From positions 2,167,835 through 2,231,834 of the forward strand of contig ML133502.1 in NCBI GenBank assembly GCA_003864495.1: a DNA stretch of 64,000 bases, read 5' to 3'. A program made the position numbers and the translations under genes. The notes beneath the pieces are model-generated. The model was not told where the DNA came from. It was given only the letters and a program-made list of their open reading frames with translations, and made no database searches. Source of the stretch: Nemopilema nomurai. Lineage: Eukaryota; Cnidaria; Scyphozoa; Rhizostomeae; Rhizostomatidae. Shown piece after piece: positions 13,601 through 22,519 of the stretch (within the stretch, counting starts at the first letter, position 1; each line of letters starts with the position of its first letter).

Positions 13601-16600
13601 ATCACGCGCTCTGCTTACAATCCTCTAGTGTTTTCGATCCGCCTGGCTATTTATTGTGTCAGCTTTTCGTTTTCTTCCGACGTTTGCATACTCTGAGGAG
13701 TGTCGGACGAGAAAGTACTTTAAGTATGAAAAAGCTAGTTCTGCACTTACTAGCTATTGTAAAAGTTTTGTACCACAAAGCACTTTTTCAATTATAAATT
13801 AATTGAATTGAAAATGAAATGTTTCCATGAATATTATAATGATTGTTATTACAATTAAGGATCGCTCAGTAGTTCCGACTCTCAGTGTATCGCGCATAAA
13901 GTATATTATATGCATCCATTGTGGTGAACTGTGAAGCTTTACTCTACATTTTTCGGTTTGAATGTTGGATTTGCGTGACCAGTTAGTTTGGAACTTGGAA
14001 GTTTTAAAGGAGTTGTGGAGATGGGTCCATAGAACGTAAACCAGGATATCAATAGTTTAGTTTTATATAAACCTTTAAAGTTTTTATGAATATTCAGTTT
14101 TTAGTAACGTACATAACTTAGATAACAAGATACGCAAGGTTTATTACACAACCGATTTGAGAACACAGCAAGTGTCAGGTTTCAATGACGGGGCGCAAAG
14201 CGGGAGGATTTTTTGTATACGCAATGCATAGTAGCTCTGTAGAGCTAAAAATTACATATGAAATCACGAAAGATTTCTGATGAATAAAAGCAACACTTAC
14301 TGCACAACTCCTTGGGAACCACGAAAATTGTGCGTGCAATACTGTTTAACAGTATCCCATACTCTGATTGTACTATCTGCTGACCCTGCAATAACAAAAT
14401 GGGATTACAATGAGTAAAGATGAAGCAGCGACCAATGAGGCTGGAAATTACAACAGATTAGGGACTTCATGAGAAAACGACAGAAAATATGCAAGTTTCT
14501 AGTAAATAAAAGATAAAAGGGTAATTGCCAGGCCATATTGTTTCAAATCAGTGCATGCTGTAGAGTGCTACTACTATTGACCACAATAAAGTATTTTTCG
14601 ACAGTTGAATACAAAAAACAGCATTTTCAGCTGTTACCGAATTACAAAACTGGAATTTCTACCCATTTTCAGCACTTTTTTCCATTGCATAAATCCAAAT
14701 TATTAACTTAATCTTCTAAATCTTGTCAAATGCTAAAATTCACACACTACATGAAATCGTATCAACAACAAATACAAAGAGAATATAAAAGCTGATAGTG
14801 CACAATCAAAAGTAATGATTGTTAAACATATGGCTAGCAATGTAGCTTCGATTGTTTGCGTTTTTGAAGATTCTTCTTATAAATTTGGCTCCACTTGTTA
14901 GCCTTGTTACGGAAACGAGGCTTATAGAAAATTGTGCGTTTTTGGCTGTACACGTTTCAAAGGATGACCTGAATACACCTTAAAACAAGTAAACTCTCAA
15001 AGTGTCACAATTCAAAGTGTTAAATCTACCTACCTGTTGCAAGCAAGGTTGATGTTTGGTCGAATGATAAGGCAACAACTGGTGCCACATGTAAAGCCTG
15101 TGGGTATGCAGTCAAATCAAACATTCAGTCAGTCATGGATTAATAACAAATAGTAAAAGAAATATGTTTTGCTTAAACAATGAGAACAAGCACCTTGATT
15201 GGCTTTTGGTGAAATACTGCTATCAAAGAAATCTAACTTAATGTCTGCTTTTGCTTTAATGTTTAACAAACCTTCCATTTCCTAGTAACTCTTTCATTTA
15301 TCCAATCCCATTGCTTCAACAACAATTTTCTGTCAACTGTGATGAGAGTCTAGGAAGGAATTTCAAGGCTCTAAATAAATGCCTGCAGCACTTATCATGA
15401 AAAAACATGGAGAACAAGACAGAGGTTAACTGAGAATTGCATTGTTGTATAGCCATTCCACATAAAATCAACTTCTCTGTGAAATATTTCTATCTGTAAT
15501 TGTAGATCTCGCCAATTTAATAGACAATCTTTTAATAATGAAGTTCAAAAAAATAAATAACAAGAGTTACTAAAATAGAATTACTAATTACGACATATTA
15601 AGAAAAGGAATCAATCAGCTTTATAAGACAATAAGAACACCTGCCAATAGCAATTTAAGTGCTTCTAGAGAGGTGTTTCTAAAAATGCTCTCTAGACTTT
15701 CAAATGGAAACAATATTTGGTCATCATGATCAAGAAAGATAATTTAAAGAAAAATGGTGGACTATCAAAGCCTTTTGTAATGAATCAGTGCAACACATCT
15801 GCTACAATAGAAAAATAGTTATGTTGGAGGCTAGTAGCAACAAAAACAATTTTTTTAAGCTGTACATACATGGATTGTAATTCCTTACATTTAATAGTGT
15901 ATTAAAGCAAAACCCACCTTATCATCAACACTAATAATAAAGCTAGTGATTTCATCTTCATCCTGTCCAGAAAATTCATGCATGGTCAAAAAGATGGAAA
16001 CTTAATGAGACAATAAACAGCTGCAGGTACAAAATTTAAAAAAAATGAGCCACCATTGTAAAATTGATAGCACCTATTAAAATTATACTACATTAAAAAC
16101 ATATTCAGTTCAATACATTTGGCCATAAATTGGCCAACATAAGGGCTATATGGGTTCAGAATTTGGTTTGTATGAAAAATGTGTGTGATTCTTAACAATA
16201 AAGGTCATCTATCACAACTAAGAAACAGAAATTTAAAATTAACCTCTTGCAGTGATTTGATAACTTTCCCAGAAATGGTCTCAACAACTTGAATCTTATT
16301 TCCACAAAAACAGAAAAAGCTGCTGCCACATGAAGTGAACTGTCAATAACAAATTTAAAGAAAAATCAATCAATTTCAACCTGCAATAAGATACTACGTA
16401 AAGTATTTTTTCACACTCAACATTTTCTCCAAGAAAATTTATGACATTTTTTATCATTCTCTATCAGATATAATTGCCTATCTTTTCTAAACAAATTCAT
16501 GTTCATTGCAAACCTTGCATTTCAAAGTTTGGATATGTGCTTATATACTTGGTTTTTTCCCCATTGGAGCAATCACAAAAAAGCTCAAATTAATTGTCTT

Positions 16601-17638
16601 CATTGTATATTGGGAAAGGGCTTGAAAGATAACATTAAGATCAGTGTGATGTTTCCCGCTTTGCTAAATGTATCAAATGTTTAACATTCAATCATTCCCA
16701 TAGTTCAAGCATTTCCTTATATGGATATACTGAAAACATATTGAAAAAGGACAAATTTTAAAGTTGATTGTTTATAAGTTTGCAACTTCAACTGAATACA
16801 TCTACCATCTATCTATCATTATCTATCTATTCACAAAATAAATAATGTTTTTTACAGATTTATACAGCCTCACTGAACTCTGGCAATTCACTTAACATTA
16901 CAGAAAATAACAAGCACTATCTAAACTAATTAGGACAATGTAAGAAAGTGACCTTGAATTCATTCCAACATTCTCTCAAAATCACTATCTCAATATCAAA
17001 TCTCTCAAAATCTCATTTCAACATTTGTAACATTTTTGAATTATATAATTTTTTTGATTATTTTGATTTTCCTATCCATTTACAAAACAAAAAAGAACTT
17101 TCAAAAATGAATGATTACTGCTGATTACTAAGCCACTTGCAGAACAGTGTCATTCAAAATCTAACAAAGTACTAATTGAACTTGCAACAAAATTCAAAGA
17201 AACAGCATTAAACTACTTGGAGCCCAACATCATCATATCTCATCATGGTAAGCTCATAAAACACTTTCTTAATAATAACTAAATACAATGACCTTACATT
17301 AAAAGAACCAAAAACATTTCCAGTAAATTTTAAAGAAGGAACAGCCTGAGAAAGTGGAGGTCCTATATGTTGCTCCTTTTGTGCAAACAGATTTCCCATT
17401 CCTTTGTCCCAACATGACCCCACTTAATAAAAACATAGATATGTTTAACTGAAAACCTAGTATGTAAAGTACTTTGAACTGGGAAAGCAGAACTGCAAGG
17501 ATAAAGAAAATCGGTTTGAAAAAACATGGGCGAAAAATAGCCCACCTAACATTGGGAATCAAATGAAGCAATTGAATATAAAATACCAGTATTTTTCCAC
17601 CATTAAAGAAGGCTTCCAATTTGTGCTCAACTCTAAAA
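1598..17638 (-). CDS. TBL3: TBL3/UTP13, WD40 protein of the small-subunit processome (partial, 12 exons in window)
   Basis: TBL3 (Utp13 in yeast) is a nucleolar protein with two WD40 propellers and belongs to the UTP-B complex that acts on the 5' external spacer and 18S part of pre-rRNA. Twelve exons on the minus strand (17587-17638 down to 1598-1656, 1,108 coding bases, about 369 codons) translate in order into a chain that follows vertebrate TBL3 from near its N-terminus into the second propeller. Recognisable pieces include FRVEHKLEAFFNGGKIL, IRVWDTVKQYCTHNFRGS, SGRDKVVILWDL and GIIRLWSIPDGKCLFAQE. Every junction is GT-AG and every phase fits. The first coding exon was not found, a WD segment of about 28 residues is missing between 11870 and 10537, and the C-terminal half (second propeller, UTP13 domain) lies off the left edge. 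Introns are large and hold several transposons. The family assignment is secure; exon ends were read by eye. Confidence 0.9.
1785..2100 (-). repeat. Copy A of an inverted repeat pair with CCAAT-ATG layout (partner at 13.4-13.8 kb)
   Basis: The reverse complement aligns over some 300 bases with 13425-13797 on the plus strand. Shared blocks include GGAAAATCCCA, AGGTGTTAAGTAA, AACCAATCA, GCATACTCTGAG and an ATG followed by a similar reading frame (MQKLVALFLAILK here, MKKLVLHLLAIVK in the partner). The order CCAAT box, about 100 bases, ATG resembles a promoter with a short first coding segment. It lies in a TBL3 intron. It may be a mobile-element end or a duplicated gene start; I do not recognise the peptide. 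Confidence 0.6.
2446..2530. repeat. Minisatellite, 18-bp unit, about 4.5 copies
   Basis: The unit is close to CCACCCTCGAGGAAGCCC and repeats from the GCCACCCTCGAG at 2449 to CCACCCTAAA. Because 18 is six codons, the overlapping open frame shows a TLEEAP/TPEEAP-like repeat, but that frame has no other sign of being a gene. Confidence 0.8.
2531..3306. other. TBL3 intron sequence without recognised features
   Basis: AT-rich sequence with short open frames only and no convincing splice-flanked coding similarity on either strand. CGACCCTAAAATACTTC near 2597 echoes the end of the minisatellite. Confidence 0.4.
3307..3703. mobile_element. MITE copy 1, CACG...CGTG ends, TA target duplication
   Basis: The ends are inverted repeats: CACGTTTTTTTTATAAGGAACC on the left against GGTTCCTTATAAAAAAAGCGTG on the right. 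TA flanks both sides. It is 397 bp long with no coding capacity. A close second copy sits at 8920-9336, and a sequence relative of the ends at 58669-59055. TA flanks and size suggest a non-autonomous Tc1/mariner-type element; the superfamily is inferred. Confidence 0.85.
3999..4500 (+). mobile_element. Internally deleted copy of the TTAA-type element at 18.6-19.5 kb
   Basis: It starts ACTTATACCAGTGCAGATCC and ends AACGTTTACCGTAAT, tracking 18840-19513 with internal gaps: about 110 bases around 18970-19080 and about 60 around 19205-19265 are absent here. The left terminal part of the element is missing. It abuts the Harbinger remnant that follows. Confidence 0.75.
4501..5225 (+). pseudogene. 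PIF/Harbinger transposase (DDE_Tnp_4, HARBI1-like) remnant
   Basis: Pieces of the transposase can be read in more than one frame. First comes a DDWRN segment, then (shifted) FSLCLEAIDGKHCNTVC, which matches the conserved FPxCLGAIDGKH strand carrying the first catalytic Asp. The central catalytic part is missing. Next come FPLKETIQRPYPGKNLTEK and YNYRLYR, then APIQAQPDNTANNDLAATGL with HNWLK, and finally a 100-codon open stretch (4923-5225) with GYVDSEDSHGIVHKG and a PWQNTYVRR tail typical of the C-terminus. Frameshifts, a stop and the internal deletion make it inactive. It lies sense-plus in a minus-strand TBL3 intron. Confidence 0.85.
5226..5884. other. TBL3 intron, short direct and inverted repeats
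   Basis: A tandem doublet CGACGTGTTACAT occurs at about 5270-5295. CATCGTTTGCGG (about 5292) is roughly inverted by CGCAAACGATCG (about 5656). These may be the decayed right end of the preceding Harbinger element. No coding sequence was recognised. Confidence 0.35.
5885..6026 (-). CDS. TBL3: TBL3 exon: FVGHLDEIVDVKFVGED
   Basis: A 142-base exon matching FAGYSEEVLDVRFLGPED, then NSPDVKVI and CRTLKGHT as in NSPCLKVFE and CQILHGHT. The acceptor is ttgcttacag and the donor is gtatgt. It ends one base into the Asp codon completed by the exon at 1598-1656. Confidence 0.92.
6269..6483 (-). CDS. TBL3: TBL3 exon: GIIRLWSIPDGKCLFAQE
   Basis: A 215-base exon and the longest one. It matches GTLRVWEAASGQCVYTQ, then the HCTLAHTAGVVLTATADHNL region (here QCILNESLNCIITASDHQVI). 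The acceptor is attttttag and the donor is gttggt. It ends in phase 0. Confidence 0.92.
6602..6704 (-). CDS. TBL3: TBL3 exon: AVESAIVLPKDKE
   Basis: A 103-base exon matching the SVEAAVLLPEE stretch and the following loop, ending in FVTVGEKG like FLTAGDQG. The acceptor is atttttcag and the donor is gtaagg. It continues phase 0 from the exon 3.8 kb away, across the largest transposon-bearing intron but one. Confidence 0.88.
6705..7573. other. TBL3 intron, nothing recognised
   Basis: AT-rich sequence with open frames of fewer than 65 codons and no similarity I recognise. GAAATGCAATACGTCG is present twice in tandem near 6750-6785. Confidence 0.35.
7574..7720. mobile_element. Truncated MITE related to the 58.7-kb copy
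   Basis: It begins TA/CACGCTTTTTTTTACAAGAAACC and continues with CTAGTACTAAAAGTTTCTTA and ACATCAAATTTTGCGC, as in 58669-58810. No right terminal repeat is seen, so only the left part survives; the right limit is approximate. Confidence 0.7.
8260..9472. mobile_element. DNA transposon relic with AAGGGCCTCTCCAGCCAA ends
   Basis: The 18-base AAGGGCCTCTCCAGCCAA at 8260-8277 is repeated in exact inverted form at 9455-9472. The interior contains GTGACATTCTGACGTCA and a short open frame (8667-8906) that I cannot assign. A 417-bp MITE (8920-9336) is nested inside, leaving about 796 bp of the host element. No clear target duplication was seen. It is non-autonomous as it stands and the superfamily is undetermined. 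Confidence 0.75.
8920..9336. mobile_element. MITE copy 2, CACGC...GCGTG ends, nested
   Basis: TA flanks both ends (8918-8919, 9337-9338). The ends are CACGCTTTTTTAGAAGGAATC and GGTTTCTTATAAAAAAGCGTG. The interior closely matches copy 1 (for example GAACCTACATGTAGAAGG and CTAAGGAACTTTTCGATTAG). Nesting shows it arrived after the surrounding transposon. Confidence 0.88.
9473..10461. other. TBL3 intron, no gene recognised
   Basis: Open frames on both strands between 9401 and 9896 overlap one another and show no domain I recognise. A small hairpin lies at 10413-10434. A splice-like interval near 10323-10363 was examined as an exon and rejected. Confidence 0.4.
10413..10434. repeat. Perfect 9-bp hairpin in a TBL3 intron
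   Basis: TTCTCATAC, a four-base loop TTGC, then GTATGAGAA. It is short and of unknown role. Confidence 0.5.
10462..10537 (-). CDS. TBL3: TBL3 exon: SGRDKVVILWDL
   Basis: A 76-base exon encoding SGRDKVVILWDLTTRKLLKI plus IPVYE, matching the SSGRDKICIIWDL region of TBL3. The acceptor is ttcattttag and the donor is gtcagt. The about 28 residues that normally precede it (the CLAVLTAHYSAVTSLAFS region in vertebrates) were not found upstream. Confidence 0.9.
10538..11869. other. TBL3 intron where one exon would be expected
   Basis: Family comparison predicts a phase-compatible exon here for a HYSAVTSLAFS-type blade. Reading the minus strand I found no GT-AG interval with that content. The sequence is AT-rich with no transposon ends recognised. 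Confidence 0.5.
11870..11962 (-). CDS. TBL3: TBL3 exon: LVQFHPDPKKFMLFSSSAD
   Basis: A 93-base exon matching LVAFHPDPTRLLLFSSATD of TBL3 and ending in the WD repeat IRIWDLNTST. The acceptor is ctttcag and the donor is gtaagt. It ends two bases into a codon, the same phase the next identified exon (10462-10537) needs. Confidence 0.92.
11963..13424. other. TBL3 intron with repeat fragments
   Basis: A plus-strand open frame at 12147-12404 has no recognised domain. At about 13047-13110 the sequence ACTGTTTGGCCTTTAGGAAG and its continuation are an inverted partial copy of the left end of the element at 18603-19515, lacking the terminal inverted repeat. The rest is unassigned. Confidence 0.45.
13425..13797 (+). 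repeat. Copy B of the inverted repeat pair (CCAAT-ATG layout)
   Basis: It aligns with the reverse complement of 1785-2100. It holds AACCAATCACGCG, GCATACTCTGAGGAG and an open frame of 76 codons (13567-13797) whose last 23 codons, from the ATG at about 13727, correspond to the frame seen in copy A. Both copies lie in introns of the same gene but in opposite orientation. Confidence 0.6.
13798..14300. other. TBL3 intron, nothing recognised
   Basis: AT-rich sequence with no open frame, repeat end or RNA-gene signal that I could support. Confidence 0.35.
14301..14385 (-). CDS. TBL3: TBL3 exon: IRVWDTVKQYCTHNFRGS
   Basis: An 85-base exon matching GGCDGAVRVWDIVRHY and GTHHFRGSPGVVH of TBL3, including the WD dipeptide. 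The acceptor is gttattgcag and the donor is gtaagt (perfect consensus). The CA at its end joins the T of the next exon to make the His codon of VVHLVQF. Confidence 0.92.
14386..15033. other. TBL3 intron, nothing recognised
   Basis: No coding similarity. I looked for snoRNA C/D boxes on the minus strand, since ribosome-biogenesis genes often host them, and saw no convincing pair. Confidence 0.35.
15034..15097 (-). CDS. TBL3: TBL3 exon: ALHVAPVVALSFDQTSTLLATG
   Basis: A 64-base exon matching the AIHTAPVATMAFDPTSTLLATG region of TBL3. The acceptor is tacccacag and the donor is gtaggt. It ends one base into a codon, and the next exon starts with the other two. Confidence 0.9.
15272..15349 (-). 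CDS. TBL3: TBL3 exon: TLITVDRKLLLKQWDW
   Basis: A 26-codon, phase-0 exon matching the VLVTASRALLLAQWAWQ region of TBL3, ending VTRKWK as in VTRLWK. The acceptor is ccttcctag and the donor is gtttgt. Confidence 0.88.
15350..15917. other. TBL3 intron, nothing recognised
   Basis: AT-rich intron sequence between two well-supported exons, with no repeat ends or RNA signals seen. Confidence 0.4.
15918..15962 (-). CDS. TBL3: TBL3 exon: DEDEITSFIISVDDK
   Basis: A 45-base, phase-0 exon corresponding to EDQEDITAFDLSPDNE in TBL3. The acceptor is ttctggacag and the donor is gtgggt. Confidence 0.85.
16244..16339 (-). CDS. TBL3: TBL3 exon: first WD blade, CFCGNKIQVVE
   Basis: It has 32 codons in phase 0 and includes SSFFCFCGNKIQVVE and SGKVIKSLQE, matching HLFCVCGTRVNILE and SGAVLRSLEQ of TBL3. 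The acceptor is gttattgacag and the donor is gttaat. Confidence 0.88.
16340..17586. other. TBL3 intron with a short tetranucleotide run
   Basis: An imperfect CTAT/ATCT repeat lies at about 16801-16832. The open frames here are short. A minus-strand frame at 17299-17712 is open only because it reads through the exon at 17587-17638 and its intron. Confidence 0.45.
17587..17638 (-). CDS. TBL3: TBL3 exon: N-terminal segment
   Basis: It encodes FRVEHKLEAFFNGGKIL, matching the NYAVERKIEPFYKGGK stretch near the start of vertebrate TBL3. The acceptor is ctccatttctag and the donor is gtattt. The exon begins with one base that completes a codon from a preceding exon, which I could not locate upstream. 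Confidence 0.8.
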
Positions 17639-18602
17639 CTAGAAATGGAGAAATAATTCTCACCACATACATACACAGGGGTTGTTAAAGATGCCAAAAT
17701 GAAACAAAGCAAATGTTTTAGTACAAAAGTTATCTAGACTTGAAAAATAAGAAAAGTGTCTGTCATATTTTATCACTCTAATTACCATAGTGTACTTGAC
17801 CCATTTTTGAGGAGGCAAGGGGGTAAGCGTAAGAGCAATGGGGGGCAAAGAGTGGGGCAGTCACCCCTAGAATCTAGCAAAATTTTATACTTAATAATTT
17901 TACAGCAATAAAATACCAATCATAGGCAGCACAGCATAATCTCTGTGTAAAATTCAGTATCCTATGATATATTAAAGCTCCAGCTGTTAGCTCCAACTCT
18001 TAAGAATTGCATTAAAAAAAATTCAATTTCCCTGTGCTCAATAAGTGAATGACACAAGATCTCAGTTGCATAGCATAGACCTTAGCCCACACAGCTCACC
18101 TTAGTCTTGCAAGGACTCAAAGAGGATAGGGGAGAATCATTTGAAAAATAAAAGAGGACTGTAAAGAATCTAATAATTAGGAAAAGCTAACAGATGGAAA
18201 AATATAATGTATGAATGGAAAGGTAGTTGACAGACTTGTTGATTTAAAGTGCCTCAAAGACAAATGCGGAAATTTAAAAGATTCAATAGTAAAACCAACC
18301 ATATCAGTTGGACTACAGGATGCAAATTCATGTGGTGAAGGGTATGGCAATCAAAATGTTGGTTGCCTTAAAGGCAAAAGGATAATCAAACTGTTGGTTG
18401 CCTTTAATCCACAAATATTATTGTTCACCACTTTTCCCACTGCCTTAATTTTTTTCTCATTGATGCATATAAGTCATCACTAAATGCCAAAAGAAGTTTT
18501 TTGCACATGTTCAAAAGTAGCATTAATTTTGCAAAGGAGTTTTCAAGGCCCATAACGCTTGGAGACATGCAAAAGAGAGTAGAGCTTTGAATACCAGTTT
18601 AA
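17639..18602. other. Upstream part of TBL3 (5' intron or promoter side), nothing recognised
   Basis: The TBL3 start codon exon must lie somewhere to the right of 17638 but could not be identified. AAGACTAAG/gtgagc on the minus strand near 18105 is a good donor but has no in-frame ATG and no family similarity. Confidence 0.35.
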
Positions 18603-19515
18603 GGTTACGGTAAATTTTTTCAACACAAAAATTGGTTTTTCCTTCCTAAAGGCCAAACTGTTCAAGGAATCTGGGTAAACTATATATCATTTGATGCACA
18701 AGATTATGGCGTATCTAGCCAGATCAAAATTATTGGCAAATAATGTTAAATGTTATTTTCCAATCGAATTAATTGCTCAAAAAGTGTACCACCTTCAAAA
18801 GCTATTTTGTATCCTTGTGTTTGAGGTAACAAAATCTGACTTATACCAGTGCAGATCCTAAGCTACCAAAGTGTGTCTCAGATTTTTTGAATTCCTCCTC
18901 TTCTTGAAACTATACCATGTCAAAAATTGGCAAACAACTTTTCCACCCTCCCGCAGCTGTATTTGGGTATAAAAGACGGACCAGAGCAAATGAAAAAATT
19001 TTGAGACATACTTTGGTTGCCCAACGTCTGCCGTGGCTGTGTGCAAATTTTTGAGCCATTCGATTAATTAGTTCCTTGGGTACAAAATAGCTTTTGCATA
19101 CTTGTATGTAGAGGAATTTTGAGTCTGGAGAAAACAGGACTTTACTGGTCGCACTTGCGATGATACACATAGGGTTCATATCACAAACAATGTAATCTGG
19201 GTCAAGTAGTTTAGGCTTTGAGATCAATTAGCATCTTTAAGTAAGCACAACAACCCATGGATGTGCCATATTCACATACAAACCACAGGAAGCAGAACAA
19301 AAATAACCGGCTTAACAGGTCAGAGGATTTGAAAACAGCTGCTAGAAACTTTGATAAAAAATTATGGAAACCTTTGTTTATACGGGATTTTCTCCATTTT
19401 CAAAACTTCTTCTAGCTTCAAACATGGTATCATTATGTACCTTATTAATTCGGTTATCAGAATGTGAAGTAATCAAAAAATGGATGTTTTCGTCCAGGAA
19501 ACGTTTACCGTAACC
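18603..19515. mobile_element. DNA transposon with GGTTACGGTAAA inverted ends and TTAA flanks
   Basis: GGTTACGGTAAA (18603-18614) is mirrored by TTTACCGTAACC (19504-19515), and both sides are flanked by TTAA. This could be a piggyBac-like TTAA duplication, or a TTA/TAA Harbinger-like duplication with a longer inverted repeat. Minus-strand open frames of 62 and 105 codons (18858-19227) overlap and resemble no domain I know. An internally deleted copy lies at 3999-4500 and a terminal fragment at about 13047-13110. Confidence 0.8.
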
Positions 19516-19519
19516 TTAA

Positions 19520-21710
19520 TTGAAATGCCACAGCAACTCATGCCAGACAAAGAGAGTAAAAAAATTGTAGGCAGTCAATAGTCTGCCTGCAATAAAGAAG
19601 ATTATCAAATCAATATGAAAGGAGATAGCCTGATAACTCAAGTCATATCTTTCAATTTTGTGCTATATTTGGTTGTTTATATTCGCATTTTCCGATACAC
19701 AACAGCTGCAAAGAGGGTAGAGCAAGATGATGAGATTGACCTACCATATGCAATGAAAAGCATAGAAGGTACAAGGTCTAGCCTCAGAAAGTTGGGAAGT
19801 AACTAACATTACTTTGCAATGATTGACAAGATCTTGCAAAAGGGGTTCTTACAAAGGATCATTTCCACCATTTTCCAGGATAAATCAACATTTTAACCTT
19901 AAATTATGACTGGTTCTATCTGCAGGAATGCAGATACATCTAGGTTTATGGTACATGCATATTAGACCTTGGAGTAGCCTGATATTCATTAGGTGATATT
20001 CCAGGGCTCTTTTCTTTATCAAACTGGACAGCAGTTTTTAAGAAGAAATAATTATGGAATTTGATCTTTTCTATTGCTTCTAAGATGACGATAGATCACA
20101 ATAACTAGAAAATTTGCTTTGGTCATGTTACAATCCAACTTTTTCAGCAATGAAGAAGCTAAAGCAGGCAAAACTTTAGAATGAGGATTCTACAAAAACA
20201 GTTCGCCTTAAAAAAATAATATAAACTTGCCATTGTCAATGAGTTATGGGCTTATGCCAGTACCAGGTCAGTCGAGAGGGGGTGGGGTACTGTCCTAGAG
20301 ATTCATTCAACCCTTCCACTTTCCAGTTCCAAAAACTCTGGCATTCAATATATACGTTTTAGAACGCATGTGATGTGATCTTTGGGCCTAAGTGACACCA
20401 CTGCCAAATTTGAGATGTGTTCTGGAAACCGAGCCACTTTCCACAGATCCCTTAGAAACAAGGCTCGATATTGCCGCTTTATATTTCTGTAACTGGTTAT
20501 TCTATTACAAGTCTACTTTTGCTACACCGAACCAAAACCCTCCGAATGTTGCATTTAAAATTGCGAACCTTACTTGGCCACTTCTATAGTTAAGAACTCA
20601 AAACAAGATGCTATAGTAAACACTTAAGGTAGTGAATTAGTGCCAAATTAATCAAAGGTAATGAATAGGTTCACCTTGTCTTCAGAAAATTTCGTATATT
20701 CTCTGTTTTCTCAAATGCTGTCATGATCGTACGGTACCAGATGCATACAAAACGAAGCCACAACTACACACGTGCTTCAAAATAAATATAACTTTGCGAG
20801 GATCGGATACTGATCTCGAGCCGAGTCAGTCTCGTTTCGAATAAGAATTCACTACGCCGGGGGGACATAGGATCTCTAAGCCAAGACCCGGAACCTCTAT
20901 GCTGGCCGGGGGCACGTCGCTCAAGGCGAGAGAAAGGTCCCGGGCACTGATCTAAAAAAAAAGACTGGATCGAGCAACTTGACTTTCTTTGTCTTGGAAG
21001 CCAATAATGGAGGCCATCTTGATACGACCACTTGCTGTGAGGACACAGTACGCAGCTCGTTGGAAAGCGGAGCTCGCAAGTCTGGAATACTAAGAATATT
21101 TCACAACAAGGGTTTCTATGCTTTATATTTAGACGGCAATAGAAAATGATAAGAATGCTTCCAAGTGTGGGGAATCTCGTAAGGTCGTAGTTAAGGCCCT
21201 GTTTTCTGAATCAAATTCCAAGTGACACTAAAGAAAACTCACTTTCGTTGGTTATGATGATTATTATGCTCAGAGAATGACATTCTTACGTGAGGCAACC
21301 CCAAACCCCTATCTCTGTCTCTCCCTCTCTCCTCGCTAAAGTTTACTGATAGTTGCGCTCAATTTATACAATTTTCGGAATTACCCTGGTCAAAGAAACC
21401 AGGCGAAAACAACAACAAACACTACGTAATTTTCTAAAGCTAAAATAGACCTACATACAAATCAAACAAAGCAATCGATATTGCGTCAGACAAGTAATTT
21501 TAAGCGTTGGTTGCAAAACAAAGAAACCATTTTTAACGTTAGTCTAATAATGTCCCTGCAGAATATCCTTTCAGCGATTACCTAATTTCTAAGATTTACC
21601 ACACAAGATTTGTGTTAAAGAGTTTCTATAATGATCTTAATCTTCCACACAGCTCTAGGTTCAACTTTAAATTTCCGTTTAATCACTATTTATCACGTAT
21701 GCATAACGAA
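19520..21710. other. Intergenic or 5' region with a GC-richer island
   Basis: The sequence is mostly AT-rich, but 20800-21080 has clearly more G+C (for example GCCGGGGGGACATAGG and CTGGCCGGGGGCACGTCG). This is a candidate promoter-proximal area for the minus-strand TBL3 gene; a minus-strand ATG at about 21014 opens only a short frame that does not join the next exon in phase. No gene can be called. Confidence 0.35.
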
Positions 21711-21758
21711 TACGAGGCTACAATGGATCATTCCGGTAAAAGGGGCTTTACCCTGGGT

Positions 21759-21795
21759 ACCAGACTCACTATATATAAAAAATAGCGAGTCTGGT
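21759..21795. repeat. Hairpin ACCAGACTC...GAGTCTGGT
   Basis: A nine-base perfect inverted repeat (21759-21767 and 21787-21795) around an AT-rich 19-base centre. It may be the internal or terminal structure of a small repeat; its role is unknown. Confidence 0.5.
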
Positions 21796-21960
21796 CTAGC
21801 GCCACAGAAGTGATTCATTTCTGCGTTCGAAGCGCGTACTACTTCAACTTTCCCGCCAGGCCTAATCATGACATTGCACGAACGAGGTGTTTCCGCTCGG
21901 CGTTTAGATGAAAGGAATGAACATTTAGAGACCGGAAAAGCAAGAAAAAGCAAAGTTCAG

Positions 21961-22519
21961 TTATCAAAATTTTGTTTATCTTCAAGTTTTACAAAGATCA
22001 TAATTTTACTGCTGATACTCACATCCGCAAATTAAATGACAAGTTTCCATGCCACAAGAGCATTGAAAATTCTACTCAAGACAAACTCAATCCTCAATAC
22101 AAAACTTCCTTCATCAATACACCATTTCGGAGTTCGCAATGCCATATGTCAAGAGGGACAAAGTTTGCGTGGCTCCTCCGCAATTTGTCCAAGGCCGACT
22201 ACGGAAACGGATAGTGTGCTTAGAGGACTTTGCATATTAGGTTGTTTTATATATGAAATTGTGCCAGAGCTTTGAGATTGACAAGGTTTATACCCTATTT
22301 ATTGTTACTTTTCATAATTTTGTGGAGTTTTGATCTATTTTTGAAGACAAGACAAAGAAGAGTTCCATCCATTTATTTGGGCCTAAGAGATTTCACACAA
22401 CTCGGTACGTTACTTTACCTTTCATTTTATTTTGTCACCTTCGATTTCATTTGAAAATTTTTTGCTGACAGTGATACTTTGAGCGGTCCTTTTATAAAAA
22501 TTCTTATTATTCTATTTTG
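21961..22519. other. No gene recognised
   Basis: Overlapping short plus-strand frames. One (22272-22454) is strongly hydrophobic near its start but has no recognisable family or splice context. Confidence 0.35.

Noticed and set aside
17220..17250. Intronic C/D-box snoRNA suggested by ATGATGA on the minus strand
   Set aside because: No CTGA box or closing stem at a suitable distance.
17299..17712. 137-codon minus-strand frame as a separate gene
   Set aside because: It reads through the TBL3 exon at 17587-17638 and its intron; only the exon part shows similarity.
20960..21020. First coding exon of TBL3 from an ATG at about 21014 (minus)
   Set aside because: The frame MASIIGFQDKE... does not resemble the family start, and no donor leaves the two-base phase the next exon requires.
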